A DNA stretch of 64,000 nt from positions 186,001 through 250,000 of the forward strand of contig CAVZLD010000015.1 in assembly GCA_963776055.1 (NCBI GenBank), given 5' to 3'. The notes beneath the pieces were generated by a model. It saw nothing but the letters and a program-made list of their open reading frames with translations, was not told where the DNA came from and did no database searches. Below, piece by piece: positions 39,166-50,900 of this stretch (within the stretch, counting starts at the first letter, position 1; every line of letters starts with the position of its first letter). Source of the DNA: CAVZLD01 sp963776055 (GTDB lineage: Bacteria; Planctomycetota; Planctomycetia; Pirellulales; Pirellulaceae). A program made the position numbers and the translations under genes.

Positions 39166-41011
39166 GTGTCTTTTTCGGGCGTAGATGAAGTCAAAGAACG
39201 CATTCGTCAAATGACCGACATTGTCGAGTTGATTGGCGAACAGATCCCGCTCCGGCGAACGGGGCGGATGTATGCCGGGCTGTGTCCTTGGCACCAAGAC
39301 TCGCGCCCGAGTCTGCAAGTCGATCCGGAACGTCAGACTTGGAAGTGTTGGGTCTGCAATCTGAGCGGCGACTGTTACGAGTTCGTGATGCGTCGGGAGG
39401 GAATGACTTTCCCGGAAGCGAAACGCCTGCTGGCCGAGCGGGCCGGGATTTCTGTGAGCGACGAACCGCCGGGGCGACGCACTGTTCCCGGCAGTCCCGA
39501 CGACAAGAACACGCTGTACGAGGCGATGGCGTGGGCCGTGCGACAGTATCACGAACATCTGTTACGAGCTCCGCAAGCAGAGGTTGCACGAAAATATCTG
39601 CACAAGCGGCAGATCACGCCGGAAAGTATCGACCGATTTCAGATCGGCTTCGCTCCCTCGGAATGGGACTGGCTGCTGCAGCGGGCGGCGAGCACGAACA
39701 TCTCCCGCGAAGTTCTGGAGGCGGCCGGGCTGGCGGCCACCAGCGAGCGAACGGGAGGTCTATATGACATCTTCCGTGGCCGCGTCATGTTTCCGATCCT
39801 CGATCCGCAGCGCCGTCCGATCGGTTTCGGTGGACGACGGTTGGAGGGTCTGACGAACCGAGACGATCGAACCGCCAAGTACATCAACTCGCGAGAAACG
39901 CGCTTATTCTCCAAGAGTGAACAGCTCTACGGACTGCACCTGGCCAAGGACGCCATCTTTCGCCAACGCCATGCGCTGTTGATGGAAGGCTACACCGATG
40001 TAGTTGTGGCCAGTCAACTGGGGATCGAAAACGTCGTCGCGATCCTGGGGACGGCGATCGTTCCAGGCCATATTCACCTCTTGCGCCGCTTCGCCGACCG
40101 GGTCACACTCGTGCTGGACGGAGATGCGGCCGGTCGCAAACGAGCGAACGAGGTGCTCGACGTCTTTCTCGCGAATCAACTCGACCTACGAGTCGTGACA
40201 CTCCCCGACGGTCTGGATCCGTGCGATTTCTTGCTGATCCGCGGGATTGCTGCGCTGAAGTCAACTTGTGAATCAGGCGCCCGACGCGCTGGAACACCAG
40301 ATCTCCGTCGAAACACAAGGCCTCGATCTGGTGCAGGAGTCGCAGCAGGCCCATATGGCGCTGGAGAAACTGCTGTCGACACTGGCGGGCGCACCACGCC
40401 CGACGGTCGGAGATACGTCGTCTGCCAGGCTGATTTGGGAACAGCAGATCCTCAACCGCCTGTCGCGCATCTTCCGGGTGGATGAAGACGTCCTGCGGAC
40501 ACGTCTGCGAGAACTACGGCATCAGAAGCGGCCTGTCGCCGCGCGCTCCCCAGACGAACCCCTGTCGGAAACGCCCGCGGATGTCGCCCTGGAATCCATC
40601 GAGCGGGATCTGTTCGAACTGATCTTGCAGCTTCCGGAGGCGGTCCCACGAGTCCTGGAGGAAATCGAAGAGCAGCAGTTGCCCTCACCGACCGGGAGGA
40701 TCCTGTATCGCGCTTTGCGACAGTGCGTGGACGCAGATGTCCGCCCGGATTTCCATCAACTGATGTGCTGTTTCGAAGAGCCGGCGCTTCGTCATCTGCT
40801 GGTCGATCTGGATACTGCAGCGCAGGACAAATCCGGCAGTGACGCGGAATTGGCACTGCAAGACCTCTTGCGTGCGTACACCGCTCAACGAATCCATGTC
40901 GAGCTACAACGTTGCCTGTCAAAGCTGGAACAGGGCGATCTCGAGGAGGCCGAGCAAGTTGCGCTCGTGCAAAAGACGATCGATCTGCGGCGGCAGCAGG
41001 AACACGAATAG
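39166..41011 (+). CDS. dnaG: DNA primase DnaG (frameshift near 40262)
   Basis: DnaG makes RNA primers at the replication fork. Start GTG 39166 has AGGAG seven bases upstream. Zinc-binding CHC2 domain: C40, H43, C61, C64 (GLCPWHQDSRPSL, KCWVCNLSGD). The catalytic core has FRGRVMFPILDPQRRPIGFGGR, TOPRIM Glu motif LMEGYTDVVVASQLG and DGDAAG (LVLDGDAAGRKRANEVL). The frame breaks near AAGTCAACTTGTGAAT after DPCDFLLIRG, then continues VNQAPDALEHQIS and the C-terminal helicase-binding region to RRQQEHE. Restored length is about 614 residues, normal for the family. Since dnaG is essential, the shift is almost certainly a sequence error. rpoD follows after 209 bases. Confidence 0.95.
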
Positions 41012-41220
41012 AACCTTTTTTCCTTTTATCTCTTCCCCGTAGGAGTAATCCCCCGCACGCACGCTTCGCACTCCGCGGCCGGACGATCTTGCGCTCACGG
41101 ATGAGTGGCAGGTCCGGACCGTTCGAACGTTGACCCTCATCGCCCGTAAGTTGAGGGAAACACAACGCTCGACTCGTCGATGTCCTTAGATGCGCAGGAA
41201 GTCGCAGGAGGAATTGACCC

Positions 41221-42889
41221 GTGAGTTATTTTGATACTGATCTGAACGCCATCATCACCCGCGGCAAGCAAAAGGGGTATCTGACATACGACGAAGTCAA
41301 CACCTATCTGCCCGACGAGGACGTCAATCCGGAAAAGCTTGACAATCTACTCGGTGCTCTGGACGAACGCGGCATCAAACTCGTCGAATCGGCTCCCACA
41401 TCCTCCTTCGAAGATGAGCGTCGCCTTTCGACCGAATCCGAAGGGCTCGCAGATCCCGCTCCGGAACAGGATCCGCTCGGCCCGCCTCCTCCCGAGGAAG
41501 TCCGCAAACTCGACAGCGATCCGATCCGGATGTATCTCAGCCAGATGGCCAATATTCCGCTGCTTTCGCGGGAGGAAGAGATCGCCTTGGCGAAGAAGAT
41601 CGAAGTCTCGCGCAAACGATTCCGGCGCACCGTGCTGAGTAGTGACTTCGCGATGCAGCAAACCGTTGACGCGTTGTTGCGAGTCCATCGCGGAGAACTA
41701 CCATTCGACCGCACGATCAAAGTCTCGCTGACCGAACGCTTAACGAAAGAGCAAATCTTGGCGCGGATGCCGCACAATCTGCGCGACGCTGCAGCACCTG
41801 CTGCTGTTGAACCGTCGTGATTTTGCTCGGCTCGTCCGCCGGTCTACTCCGGCCGAAGATCGACAGGTCTTGCGCCAGCAGTTCATTCGGCGACGCCGGA
41901 AGTGCCTCCAGCTTGTCGAGGAACTAAGTCTTCGCACAAGACGCGTGCAACCGTTAATGCGGCAACTCGAGGAATACTCGCAGCGGATGCAGGAGATCCG
42001 AAAACTGCTGCAAGAGATGCCGCTGAGTGCCGACTCGCAGATTCGTCGCGCAAGCTTGCGGCGCGAGCTGCGGCGGCTGATGCTGATGACGCAAGAAAGC
42101 CCGCGCAGCCTGGAGGCAAAATGTCGACGGTTTCGGGAGGAGTTCCATTTGTACGAGCAAGTGAAACGGATGCTGTCCAACGGCAACCTGCGGCTGGTGG
42201 TTTCGATTGCCAAGAAATACCGCAACCGCGGCCTGAGCTTTCTGGATCTGATTCAGGAAGGTAACACCGGGTTGATGCGCGCCGTGGATAAGTATGAGTA
42301 CCGACGCGGATTCAAGTTTTCGACGTACGCCACTTGGTGGATCCGCCAGGCGATCACCCGCGCGATTGCCGATCAAGCGCGCACGATCCGCATTCCGGTG
42401 CACATGATCGACGTGTTGTCCAAGCTGCGGAATGTGCAAAAACGCCTGCTGCAGGAGAAACGGCGCGAGCCAACCGTTTCGGAAATCTCGGAGCGGGCCG
42501 GGATGAACATCGAAGAAGTCCGCCGCGTGCTGGATATCGGACGACATCCGGTCAGTCTCGATCGACCGGTCGGCGATAGCGAGGATGCCGCCTTCGGTGA
42601 ATTCATCGAGGATCGTAGCTCGGACAACCCCGTCCGGAATGCCTCCAACGGAATCCTGCGCGAAAAGATCGAGGCCATGCTGAAGACGCTGACGTATCGC
42701 GAACGAGAGATCATCCGCTTGCGGTACGGACTTGGCGACGGCTACACCTACACGCTGGAAGAGGTCGGCCGGATCTTCAAGGTCACTCGGGAACGTGTTC
42801 GTCAGATCGAAGCCAAGGCGGTGCGGAAGCTGCAGCATCCGGTCCGCAGCCAAAAACTGGAGGGTTTCTTGCGCGGAATGGTCGGTTAA
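41221..42889 (+). CDS. rpoD: Primary RNA polymerase sigma factor RpoD (frameshift near 41785)
   Basis: Start GTG 41221 has AGGAGGAATTGACCC before it. Region 1.1 ([20 protein letters not shown]), region 1.2 ([20 protein letters not shown]), then a long basic non-conserved region; region 2 ([40 protein letters not shown]), region 3 and region 4 with helix-turn-helix ([20 protein letters not shown]). The frame breaks at CGCGACGCTG (about 41785); dropping one G gives [18 protein letters not shown] and a protein of about 555 residues. An essential gene, so again a likely sequence error. With dnaG it forms the macromolecular-synthesis pair; rpsU is not in front. Confidence 0.95.
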
Positions 42890-43260
42890 CGAGCCCACCG
42901 ATGGTTCCATTGGCAGCGGGATCATCGTTCCAACCACTCGACGCGGTACCCGGTACCACGCAGCCACCCCGGCGTCGAGTGCGGCTCTGTTCGCCAACAG
43001 GGAGAACACCGGTACGCCGCACGCCGGCGTACCGGTCTGCCGCAACGGAGGGTCTGGCGACTTCTTCGGTACGCTGCCATAATACGGATTCGTGACCGCG
43101 CTGCCGCACGCCTCCGATCCTTAGGAAATTCCCCGGATCGAAGTCGGAAAGGCCCCCGTACGGGCTGGTGCGGGAGCGGACCTGGCCCGGTGCCTCGCCC
43201 CGGTCGGGTGCGAACGGAATGGATCAAGACGCGTACCGCGAGAGAGGGAGTTGTTCCTTT
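42890..43260. other. Gap downstream of rpoD with perfect 10-bp hairpin (43009-43035)
   Basis: CCGGTACGCC and GGCGTACCGG form a perfect 10-base-pair stem around a 7-base loop (43009-43035). There is no T-tract, so it is not a classical terminator. CGGTACCCGGTACC at 42946-42959 is a further short palindrome related to it. The rest (43036-43260) is GC-rich, with no gene recognised. Confidence 0.65.
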
Positions 43261-43989
43261 ATGTCCGTAACGGCTGCCGCACTCCGGGACCTGCACCGCT
43301 TGCACCGACAACTCACGGATATTCGGTCCCGTCTGGATCGTGGGCCACGACAGATTCACGCGGCGGACCAACAGATCGCCCGGTTCGAACAGCAGTTGCA
43401 GCAAGCCAAAGAAATCGTGCTGCGGACCCGCGTCGCTGCGGACGAAAGAGAACTTCAGCTTCGGGAACGAGAAGCGCGGATCAGCGACGTGAAAGCTCGA
43501 TTAAACAGCTGCAGCACGAATCGTGAATACCAGGCGTTTTTGGAACAGATCGCAGCTGATGAACAGGCGAACAGCGTGCTGTCGGACGAAATCCTGGAAC
43601 TGTTCGACAAAATGACAGACCAGCAGACCACGGTACAGGACGCCGAAAAGGTCCTGGCTCGAGCGCAGCAGGAGCGTCAGGCCGTGCAGGATCGAATTGA
43701 CGGGGAACAAGCCACTTTGGATAGTGAGCTGGCGCGGCTGACGGACGAGCTGAAGCAGGCCGAGTCGACTCTGCCCGGTGACTTTCGAGGGGAGTATCAT
43801 CGTGTTGTGAAGGCGCGAGGGGAAGAGGCCTTGGCCCCTCTGGACGGCGAGTGTTGCGGTGGCTGTTTCCAAACGGTTACCCCCCAAATGCTCAACGAAC
43901 TGCTGCAGGATCACCCGGTTACGTGCAAAAGCTGTGGCTGCCTGATCTACCGACCAGAAGGTTGGGAGAGCCCGGCCCAGGATTCTTGA
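43261..43989 (+). CDS. Coiled-coil protein with C4 zinc ribbon (CdsZ/zf-RING_7 type)
   Basis: 242 residues from ATG 43261, with GGGAG upstream. A long helical hairpin (about residues 5-165; e.g. AADQQIARFEQQLQQAKEIV, ISDVKARLNSCSTNREYQAF) precedes a C-terminal zinc ribbon with two CxxC pairs: ECCGGCFQTVTP and TCKSCGCLIYRP. This is the layout of the widespread C4-type zinc-ribbon family (HP0958/CdsZ-like), linked to nucleic-acid binding and to flagellar or secretion factors in some species. The NREYQAF motif is a family signature. A terminator follows and greA lies beyond it. Confidence 0.88.
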   Translation: MSVTAAALRDLHRLHRQLTDIRSRLDRGPRQIHAADQQIARFEQQLQQAKEIVLRTRVAADERELQLREREARISDVKARLNSCSTNREYQAFLEQIAADEQANSVLSDEILELFDKMTDQQTTVQDAEKVLARAQQERQAVQDRIDGEQATLDSELARLTDELKQAESTLPGDFRGEYHRVVKARGEEALAPLDGECCGGCFQTVTPQMLNELLQDHPVTCKSCGCLIYRPEGWESPAQDS

Positions 43990-44016
43990 CTTTGACTTCC
44001 ATTTTCGCAGCTTGAC

Positions 44017-44048
44017 GGCCTTCGGGTTTCTCGAAGGCCTCGTTTTTT
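44017..44048 (+). terminator. Rho-independent terminator after zinc-ribbon gene
   Basis: GGCCTTCG pairs perfectly with CGAAGGCC around a 7-base loop and is followed by TCG then six T residues. It lies 27 bases past the stop at 43989 and 20 bases before the greA ATG. Confidence 0.85.
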
Positions 44049-44068
44049 GAACGGCATAGGATCAGATA

Positions 44069-44548
44069 ATGACCGATTCCATACCCATGACCCGCGAGGG
44101 CTACAACAAAATCAAGGCTGAAGTCGATCGGCTGGAAAACGACGAAATGCCGAAGATCGTCCAGCGGATTGCTGACGCTCGCGCCGAAGGTGACCTGAGC
44201 GAGAACGCCGAGTATCACGGCGCTCGAGAATCTCAGGGCATGCTCCAGGCAAAAATCAACCTCCTGAGAACGAAGCTCTCGCATGCCTCGATCGTCGACA
44301 CGTCGAAACTGCCCAAAGACGAGGTCGCCTTTGGCGCCACGGTGAAGGTCAAGGATCTGCAGTATGGCGATGAGGAAGAGTTCACCCTCGTCGGCGCCGG
44401 CGAGGAAGACTACGACTGCGGAAGGATTCTCTGCACCAGTCCGGTCGGTCAAGGGCTGCTGGGATTGAAAGTCGGGGAGAAAGTGGAGATCCCGGTTCCC
44501 CGCGGTACTTTGAAATTCGAGGTTCTCTCGATTCAATACGGCCAGTAG
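44069..44548 (+). CDS. greA: Transcription elongation factor GreA
   Basis: GreA rescues backtracked RNA polymerase by stimulating transcript cleavage. 159 residues, normal length. The N-terminal coiled coil has the diagnostic MTREGYNKIKAEVDRLEN and tip residues in ARAEGDLSENAEYHGARE (acidic D and E at the tip). The C-terminal FKBP-like domain includes FGATVKVKDL, CTSPVGQGLLGLKVGEKVE and VPRGTLKFEVLSI. The frame is intact. The terminator upstream means it probably has its own promoter or relies on readthrough. Confidence 0.96.
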   Translation: MTDSIPMTREGYNKIKAEVDRLENDEMPKIVQRIADARAEGDLSENAEYHGARESQGMLQAKINLLRTKLSHASIVDTSKLPKDEVAFGATVKVKDLQYGDEEEFTLVGAGEEDYDCGRILCTSPVGQGLLGLKVGEKVEIPVPRGTLKFEVLSIQYGQ

Positions 44549-44901
44549 CTCGCGGTACCATCGGGTGGTGGCCTTCTCATGGCGGCTACCCGTTACGGGA
44601 ATCCCTCCCCCCCGGCCGCCCCGAGAAGAAACCGTCGCGGGCCGGCCGTCCGACGTGGATTGTGGGCCGCGATGTGCGTCCAATGGGGCAGTTTTGCCGA
44701 ATCTACGGCCAAAAGCTTGCTGAAACGGCAAGACCCATTCATCATGAAGAGGGGCACGATTCCTTCTTGCAAATCCCCGCTCTCTGGCGGATCGATTCAC
44801 TCGATCCAAACGGAACAGAGGCGTTAACCGAAAGAAACGGCTTCCGTTGCACGCAGCGGCGGGGCGATTTCTCCTCGTTCTCTCACGAAACAGGTGGGTC
44901 G
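44549..44901. other. Leader region of the giant exoprotein gene
   Basis: The open frame of the giant protein extends back to 44662, but its export motif begins only after the ATG at 44902, so this 353-base stretch is probably untranslated. It contains a run of eight C at 44607-44614 and no clear promoter. Confidence 0.45.
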
Positions 44902-47900
44902 ATGCGGCGACAAAAACAGAAGGCCAGGCGAACAGGGATCCGGCCGAATCTGGTGGCGGAAACCCTCGAGGCGCGGCAGTTGCTTGCCGGCGATCTGGTG
45001 ATTTCCGAGTTCATGGCCCAGAACACGGCGACGCTTGTCGACGAGGACGGCGACTATTCGGACTGGATCGAAGTGTACAACCAGGGCGACCAGGGGATTT
45101 CGCTATCGGGTTGGCACCTGACCGACGATGCGGACGAACTGGACAAGTGGTCGTTTCCCGAGGAGTCGCTGCCGGCCGGGAATTTCCTGTTAGTGTGCGC
45201 ATCGGGGAAAGACCGCACGGCGGGCGACGAGCTGCATACGAATTTCAAGATATCGGGCGACGGCGAGTTCCTGGCGTTGACGCACGACGATCCGATCCCG
45301 GGCGATCCGCAGCACATCGAAATTGTCTCGCAGTTTGAGGTCGCATTCCCCTCGCGCGCGACCGATGTGTCGTACGGGATTGGCCAGAGCGTGACGGTCG
45401 AACCCTATCTGGAGGCCGGCGACGCGACTCGTTATCTCTTGCCCACCGATGGCTCGCTCGGCACGTCCTGGACTGCAACCGACTTCAGCGACACCGCATG
45501 GTCTCTGGGGAAGAACGCCATCGGTTACCAGCGGGCCGTTCCGGGTTTCACCGTCCAAGACACACACTCCACCGGTACGATTTCCAATATCGCCGGCTCG
45601 TTGTCGCTCCTGAGCGGCAACGGCGTTTCCAGTGAGACAACGGTGATTGCCCCGTTGGTCAACTTCATGGATCCGAGCGGTGGAGGTGGTACCGGCAACT
45701 ATGGCAATCCGGTCCTGTTCCCCAACGACAAGCCGGGCGACGACAACGACTTTGCGATCCGCGCCACCGGAACCATCATTATTCCGGCTGGACAAGGGGG
45801 CACTTGGACGTTTGGCACCAACAGTGATGATGGATTGCGACTGCGCATCGATGGTCAAACGGTAATCGACGATGATGCACTCCACGGTCCGGCCAATCGA
45901 TTCGGGCAAGCGAACTTGGCGGCGGGTCCTCATGCTTTGGAACTGGTGTTTTTCGAAAGAGGGGGGGGAGCCGAGGTTGAGCTGTTTGCGGCGAAAGGTT
46001 CCTACACCACTTTCAACGTAAACGCGTTTGACCTGATCGGAGACGTCGCCAACGGAGGCTTGGCCGTCGAGACAGTACCAGGCAGCCTGGAAACGAGCTC
46101 GGGATACGGGGCGGTCATTGAGACCGATGTGCAATCCACGATGTACGACACCGTGCCCGGTGTTTATGCCCGGATTCCCTTTGCGGGGTTTGACACGAGT
46201 CAGGTGGAATCGCTGACACTCCGCATGCGTTATGACGATGGCTATGTCGCCTACCTCAACGGTGTCGAGATCGCTCGCCGTAATGCACCGTCCACGCCCG
46301 CTTACGATTCGACGGCCACCGTCGATCGGAAGGATAGCGATGCACTGTTGGTGGAAGATATCGATATCTCCCAGCATTTGGGATTGATCAGCAACGGCGG
46401 CATCAACGTGCTCGCGGTTCACGGGTTGAATGAAGCCGTCGACAGTGATGAGTTCTTGATCATTGCGGAGTTGGCGGAGATTACGGTCAACGATAGCGCT
46501 TCGGTCTATTTCCTGGAGCCGACGCCGGGCAGTTTCAATTCGGCGGAGGGGGTCGAAGGTTTCCTGATCGACGAAATTGAGTTCAGTCACCCACACGGCT
46601 TCTACGACAGTGCTTTTTCGCTGTCGATTGATGCCGCCACGGACGGTACGTCGATCCGCTACACGACGGATGGGACCGAACCGACCGCAACGAACGGATT
46701 GGACTACACCGGTCCGATCACGATCAACAAGACATCCACTATTCGGGCGCGAGCCTTCCAGGACGAACTGGATCCCTCCAACGTAGCTACCGTCAGCTAC
46801 CTGTTTGTAGATGACGTTGTGCGGCAGTCGCCCACCGGAACGCCGCCGAGCGGTTTTCCTTCGAGCACGAATATCAATGGCCAAGTGCTCGACTACGGGA
46901 TGGACCCGACCATCGTCAACAGCAGCACCTGGGGCCCGCAGTTGGAAGCCGCACTGAAGCAGGTTCCGTCGGTATCCTTGGTGATGGACATCGACGACCT
47001 GTTGAGTCCCTCATCGGGAATCTACACGCACGCAGGAAACCACGGCATCGCCTGGGAACGCCCGGTCTCGGTCGAGATGATCAATCCGGACGGCTCCGAG
47101 GGGTTCTCGGTCAATGCGGGTTTGCGAATTCGAGGCGGTTACAGTCGCAGCGGTAGCAACCCGAAGCACGCCTTCCGACTGTTCTTTCGTGACGAGTACG
47201 GCGCGGGCAAGCTGGACTTTCCCTTGTTCGGTGACGAAGGCGCCGACGAGTTTGACAAGGTCGACCTGCGAACAACGCAGAACTACAGTTGGTCATTCGG
47301 CGGCGATGGGCGGAATGCGTTCGTGCGCGACGTCTTTTCGCGCGATCTGCAGGGCGACATGGGACATCCCTACACGCGCAGCCGCTTCTACCACCTGTAC
47401 ATCAATGGCCAGTACTGGGGACTGTACCAGACGCAAGAGCGAGCCGAAGCGGACTACGCCGCGAGCTATTTTGGTGGACAGTCGGAGGACTACGACGTCG
47501 TCAAATCGGCTGGCTCCAGCGGAGGCTACGAGAACGAGGCGACCGACGGCACGCTGGAGGCCTATCAGCGGCTCGCCAACTATTTCTATCAGGCCGGTGG
47601 CTTGAGCGATGCCAATCTGGACGACTATTGGCGCGCCCAGGGAATGAACCCGGACGGTACGCGCAATCCGGCTTACGAGCGGTTGCTGGATGTCGACAAT
47701 CTGATCGACTACATGCTGTTGACCTACTATACCAGCGACGCGGATGGCCCGGGCTCCAAGTTTACGCGACCGCGAGTCAACAACTACTACGGTATCTTCA
47801 ACCGCGAAAACCCGGATGGCTTCAAGTTCTTCGAACACGACTCGGAGCACTCTTTAGACACCGGGAACGCCGCGGGCGCGAACTACAACATGGTTCAGCC

Positions 47901-50900
47901 CCTGACGACGGGCGGAACGCAATTCCGCTATTTCAACCCGCATTGGATGCATGAGCGGTTGGCGGAAACGAATACAGAATATCAGCAGCGGTTTGCCGAT
48001 CGGGTGTACGAAACACTGTTCAACGACGGTCTGCTGACTCCCGAGAATGCCAAAGCGGTCATCGATGCGCGGGCGGCCGAGTTTGATCTGGCGATGATCG
48101 CCGAATCGGCGCGGTGGGGTGATTCCAAGCGTTCGACGCCGTACACGCAGGACAATTGGAAGAACGCCGTCAATTCCGTTCGCAACTGGATCGACGATCG
48201 CACCCCCGTGTTGTTGAGTCAATTGCGCGCCCAGGGCTGGTACTCGGACACGAACCCGCCGATGTTTACGATCAACGGCGCACCCGCGCATGGCGGGACG
48301 CTGGAGCCCGGCGACGAAGTCTCGATGTTCACCACCAGTTCCACGACTTACAGCACGATCGTGGCCGCGGAATCCACCTGGAAATACCTCGATGACGGTT
48401 CGAATCAGGGAACGGCGTGGCGCACGATCGGTTTCAATGATTCCGGTTGGGACGCCGGACGCGCCGAACTGGGGTACGGCGACGGTGGCGAGAATACCGA
48501 AGTCGATTACGGACCGGACTCCGGCGACAAGTATCCCACGACGTATTTCCGCAAGACTTTCAACGTCACCGATGCCTCCTCGTTTCAGACGTTGCGAATA
48601 CGCCTTCGACGCGACGATGGAGCGATCGTGTACCTGAATGGTCAGGAGGTTGTGCGCAGCAATATGCCTGGTGGAACCGTGACGTATCGGGATTATGCCA
48701 GCGGCACCGTAGGCGGTGGAGACGAATCGACCTTCTTCGAATTTGAGATTGACCGAACCTTATTGCAGAACGGCGAGAATCTGCTGGCGGTCGAGATTCA
48801 TCAAGGGAATGCCAGTAGCAGCGACATCAGTTTTGACCTGGTGCTCGAGGGAGGTGTCCTCAACACCGGGGGCAGCAATATCTACTACACGCTGGACGGT
48901 TCCGATCCGCGCGCCCCGGGCGGTGGAATCAGTGATCAGGCGATCCCCTTTGACGGGGATCCGTTCCCGCTGGATCGAACGGCCGTCATCAAGGCACGCG
49001 TTCGGGGCGGGTCCGATTGGAGCGCCCTCGCCGCCGCTCAGTTCCTGGTCGATCCTCCGGCGACCGCCGAAACGCTGGCGATCACCGAGATTAACTATAA
49101 CCCGTATGACCCGCTTCCGCAGTTTGGTGACGCGGATGTGGATCAAGACGAATTCGAGTTCATCGAATTGATGAACGTCGGCAACCATCGCATCGATCTG
49201 ACGGATGTCGCATTCATCCAGGCACCGAATGGCGAGAATACCGAGGGAATTGAGTTTCGTTTCGCCACGCAGACGTTGGAACCGGGCGAGAGAATCGTTG
49301 TGGTTCACAATCGCACGGCTTTCGCGTCGCGGTACGGAACCAACGTGCGAATTGCCGAACGCTACGGCGTCGCGGAAGGCACGGGCGTTTTCGACGGTGG
49401 CCTGAGCAACAGCGGAGAACAGCTCACGTTGGTGGACGCCTCGGGCGAAATCATCCAACAGTTTGAATACAACGACGGTGGGAAGTGGCCCGGACGAGCC
49501 GATGGAGGCGGATCGACGTTGGAAGTCGAGGATGTCGGCAGCGACTACAATCAGCCGGGCAACTGGCGCAGTAGCGTTGATTTCGGCGGTTCCCCGGCGG
49601 CCGTCGGCATGGGGTCGTTTTCCGATATCGTCATCAACGAAATTCTGACGCACACCGACGTGCCGCAGGTCGATGCGATTGAATTGCTCAACACATCTTC
49701 GCAGCCGGTCGATCTCGGTGGCTGGTATATCAGTGACAGCGGTAATGACTATTTCCGCTACCAGATCAGCTCGAACAACGGCGTGCTGCCCGCGGGTGGC
49801 TATCGAGTCTTCGACGAAACGGAACTTGGTTTCGGTTTTCGCGGTCAAGAGTCGGACGACGCCTGGCTACTGGCCGCGGATGCCGCCGGCAAGCCGACTC
49901 GCTTTGCCGACCATGTCGGGTTTGCGGCGACCCAAAACGGTGTCTCGCTCGGTCGATGGTTGAATGGCGATGGCAAACTGTTCCCGATGGTGGATAACTC
50001 GTTTGGCGATGCGAATCCTGGTCCGTTCTTCGATGACATCGTGTTGGGCGAAATTCACTATCACGCGGCTACGCCGCCAGCCGGCAGCACGATCACGCGC
50101 GACGAATCGGATTTTGTAGAAATCTACAACCGGTCCGGTGGCGCGATTGACATCGGTTACTGGCGGCTGGACAACGCGGTCGATTACGAGTTTGCGGAAG
50201 GCACGATGTTGGGAGCGGGTGAGCGATTCGTGATCGTTGGCTTCGATCCCATCGCGGCGCCGGCTCTCGCGGCGGAATTTCGGCAGCTCTACGGGATGGC
50301 CGCGTCCGCCAAAATGTTCGGTCCCTACACCGGGCAACTGGATAACGGTGGCGAAGAATTGCAGCTGGAACGTCCGGAAGACCTCACGCAAATCGGGCTG
50401 GGGTTTGTGCTCGTCGATCGCGCGGATTACAGCGACGCGGATCCGTGGCCGGCGGCTGCGGATGGTTTGGGCAAGTCGCTGCATCGGAATCTGCCGGTCG
50501 AATACGGAGATTTGGCGGGAAGCTGGACCGCGGCCGATCCCTCGCCGGGCGATTCGCAAACTACCGAGAATAGCTGGCCCGTGGCGGTTGACGATTCGTA
50601 CGTGGTTGCCGAGGGGGGCACGTTGGATCAGGGCGCGCCCGGCGTACTGGAGAACGACTTCGACGACGACGGTGATTTGCTGACGGTCACCCTGGTTCTG
50701 GGAACCGAGCACGGCCAACTGACGCTCACGCCCGACGGCTCTTTCACCTATCAGCACGATGGCAGCGAGACGCTCACGGATTCCTTTACGTATCAGGCGA
50801 GTGACGGTCGCGGTGGCACGGACACGGCGGTTGCCACCATCTCAATCACACCGGTCAATGATCCACCCGAGGCACGCAACGATTCCTACTCGCTGAACGA

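Noticed and set aside
41954..43045. 363-residue minus-strand frame over rpoD
   Set aside because: Antisense to sigma regions 2-4; the plus-strand protein is unmistakable.
44662..44901. 80-residue N-terminal extension of the giant protein
   Set aside because: The leader motif of this protein class lies close to the N-terminus, and the ATG at 44902 places it correctly; the upstream part lacks protein-like features.
45190..46884. 564-residue open frame on the minus strand opposite the giant exoprotein gene
   Set aside because: It is the antisense of well-defined LTD and PA14-like domains, with composition typical of a shadow of GC-rich coding DNA.
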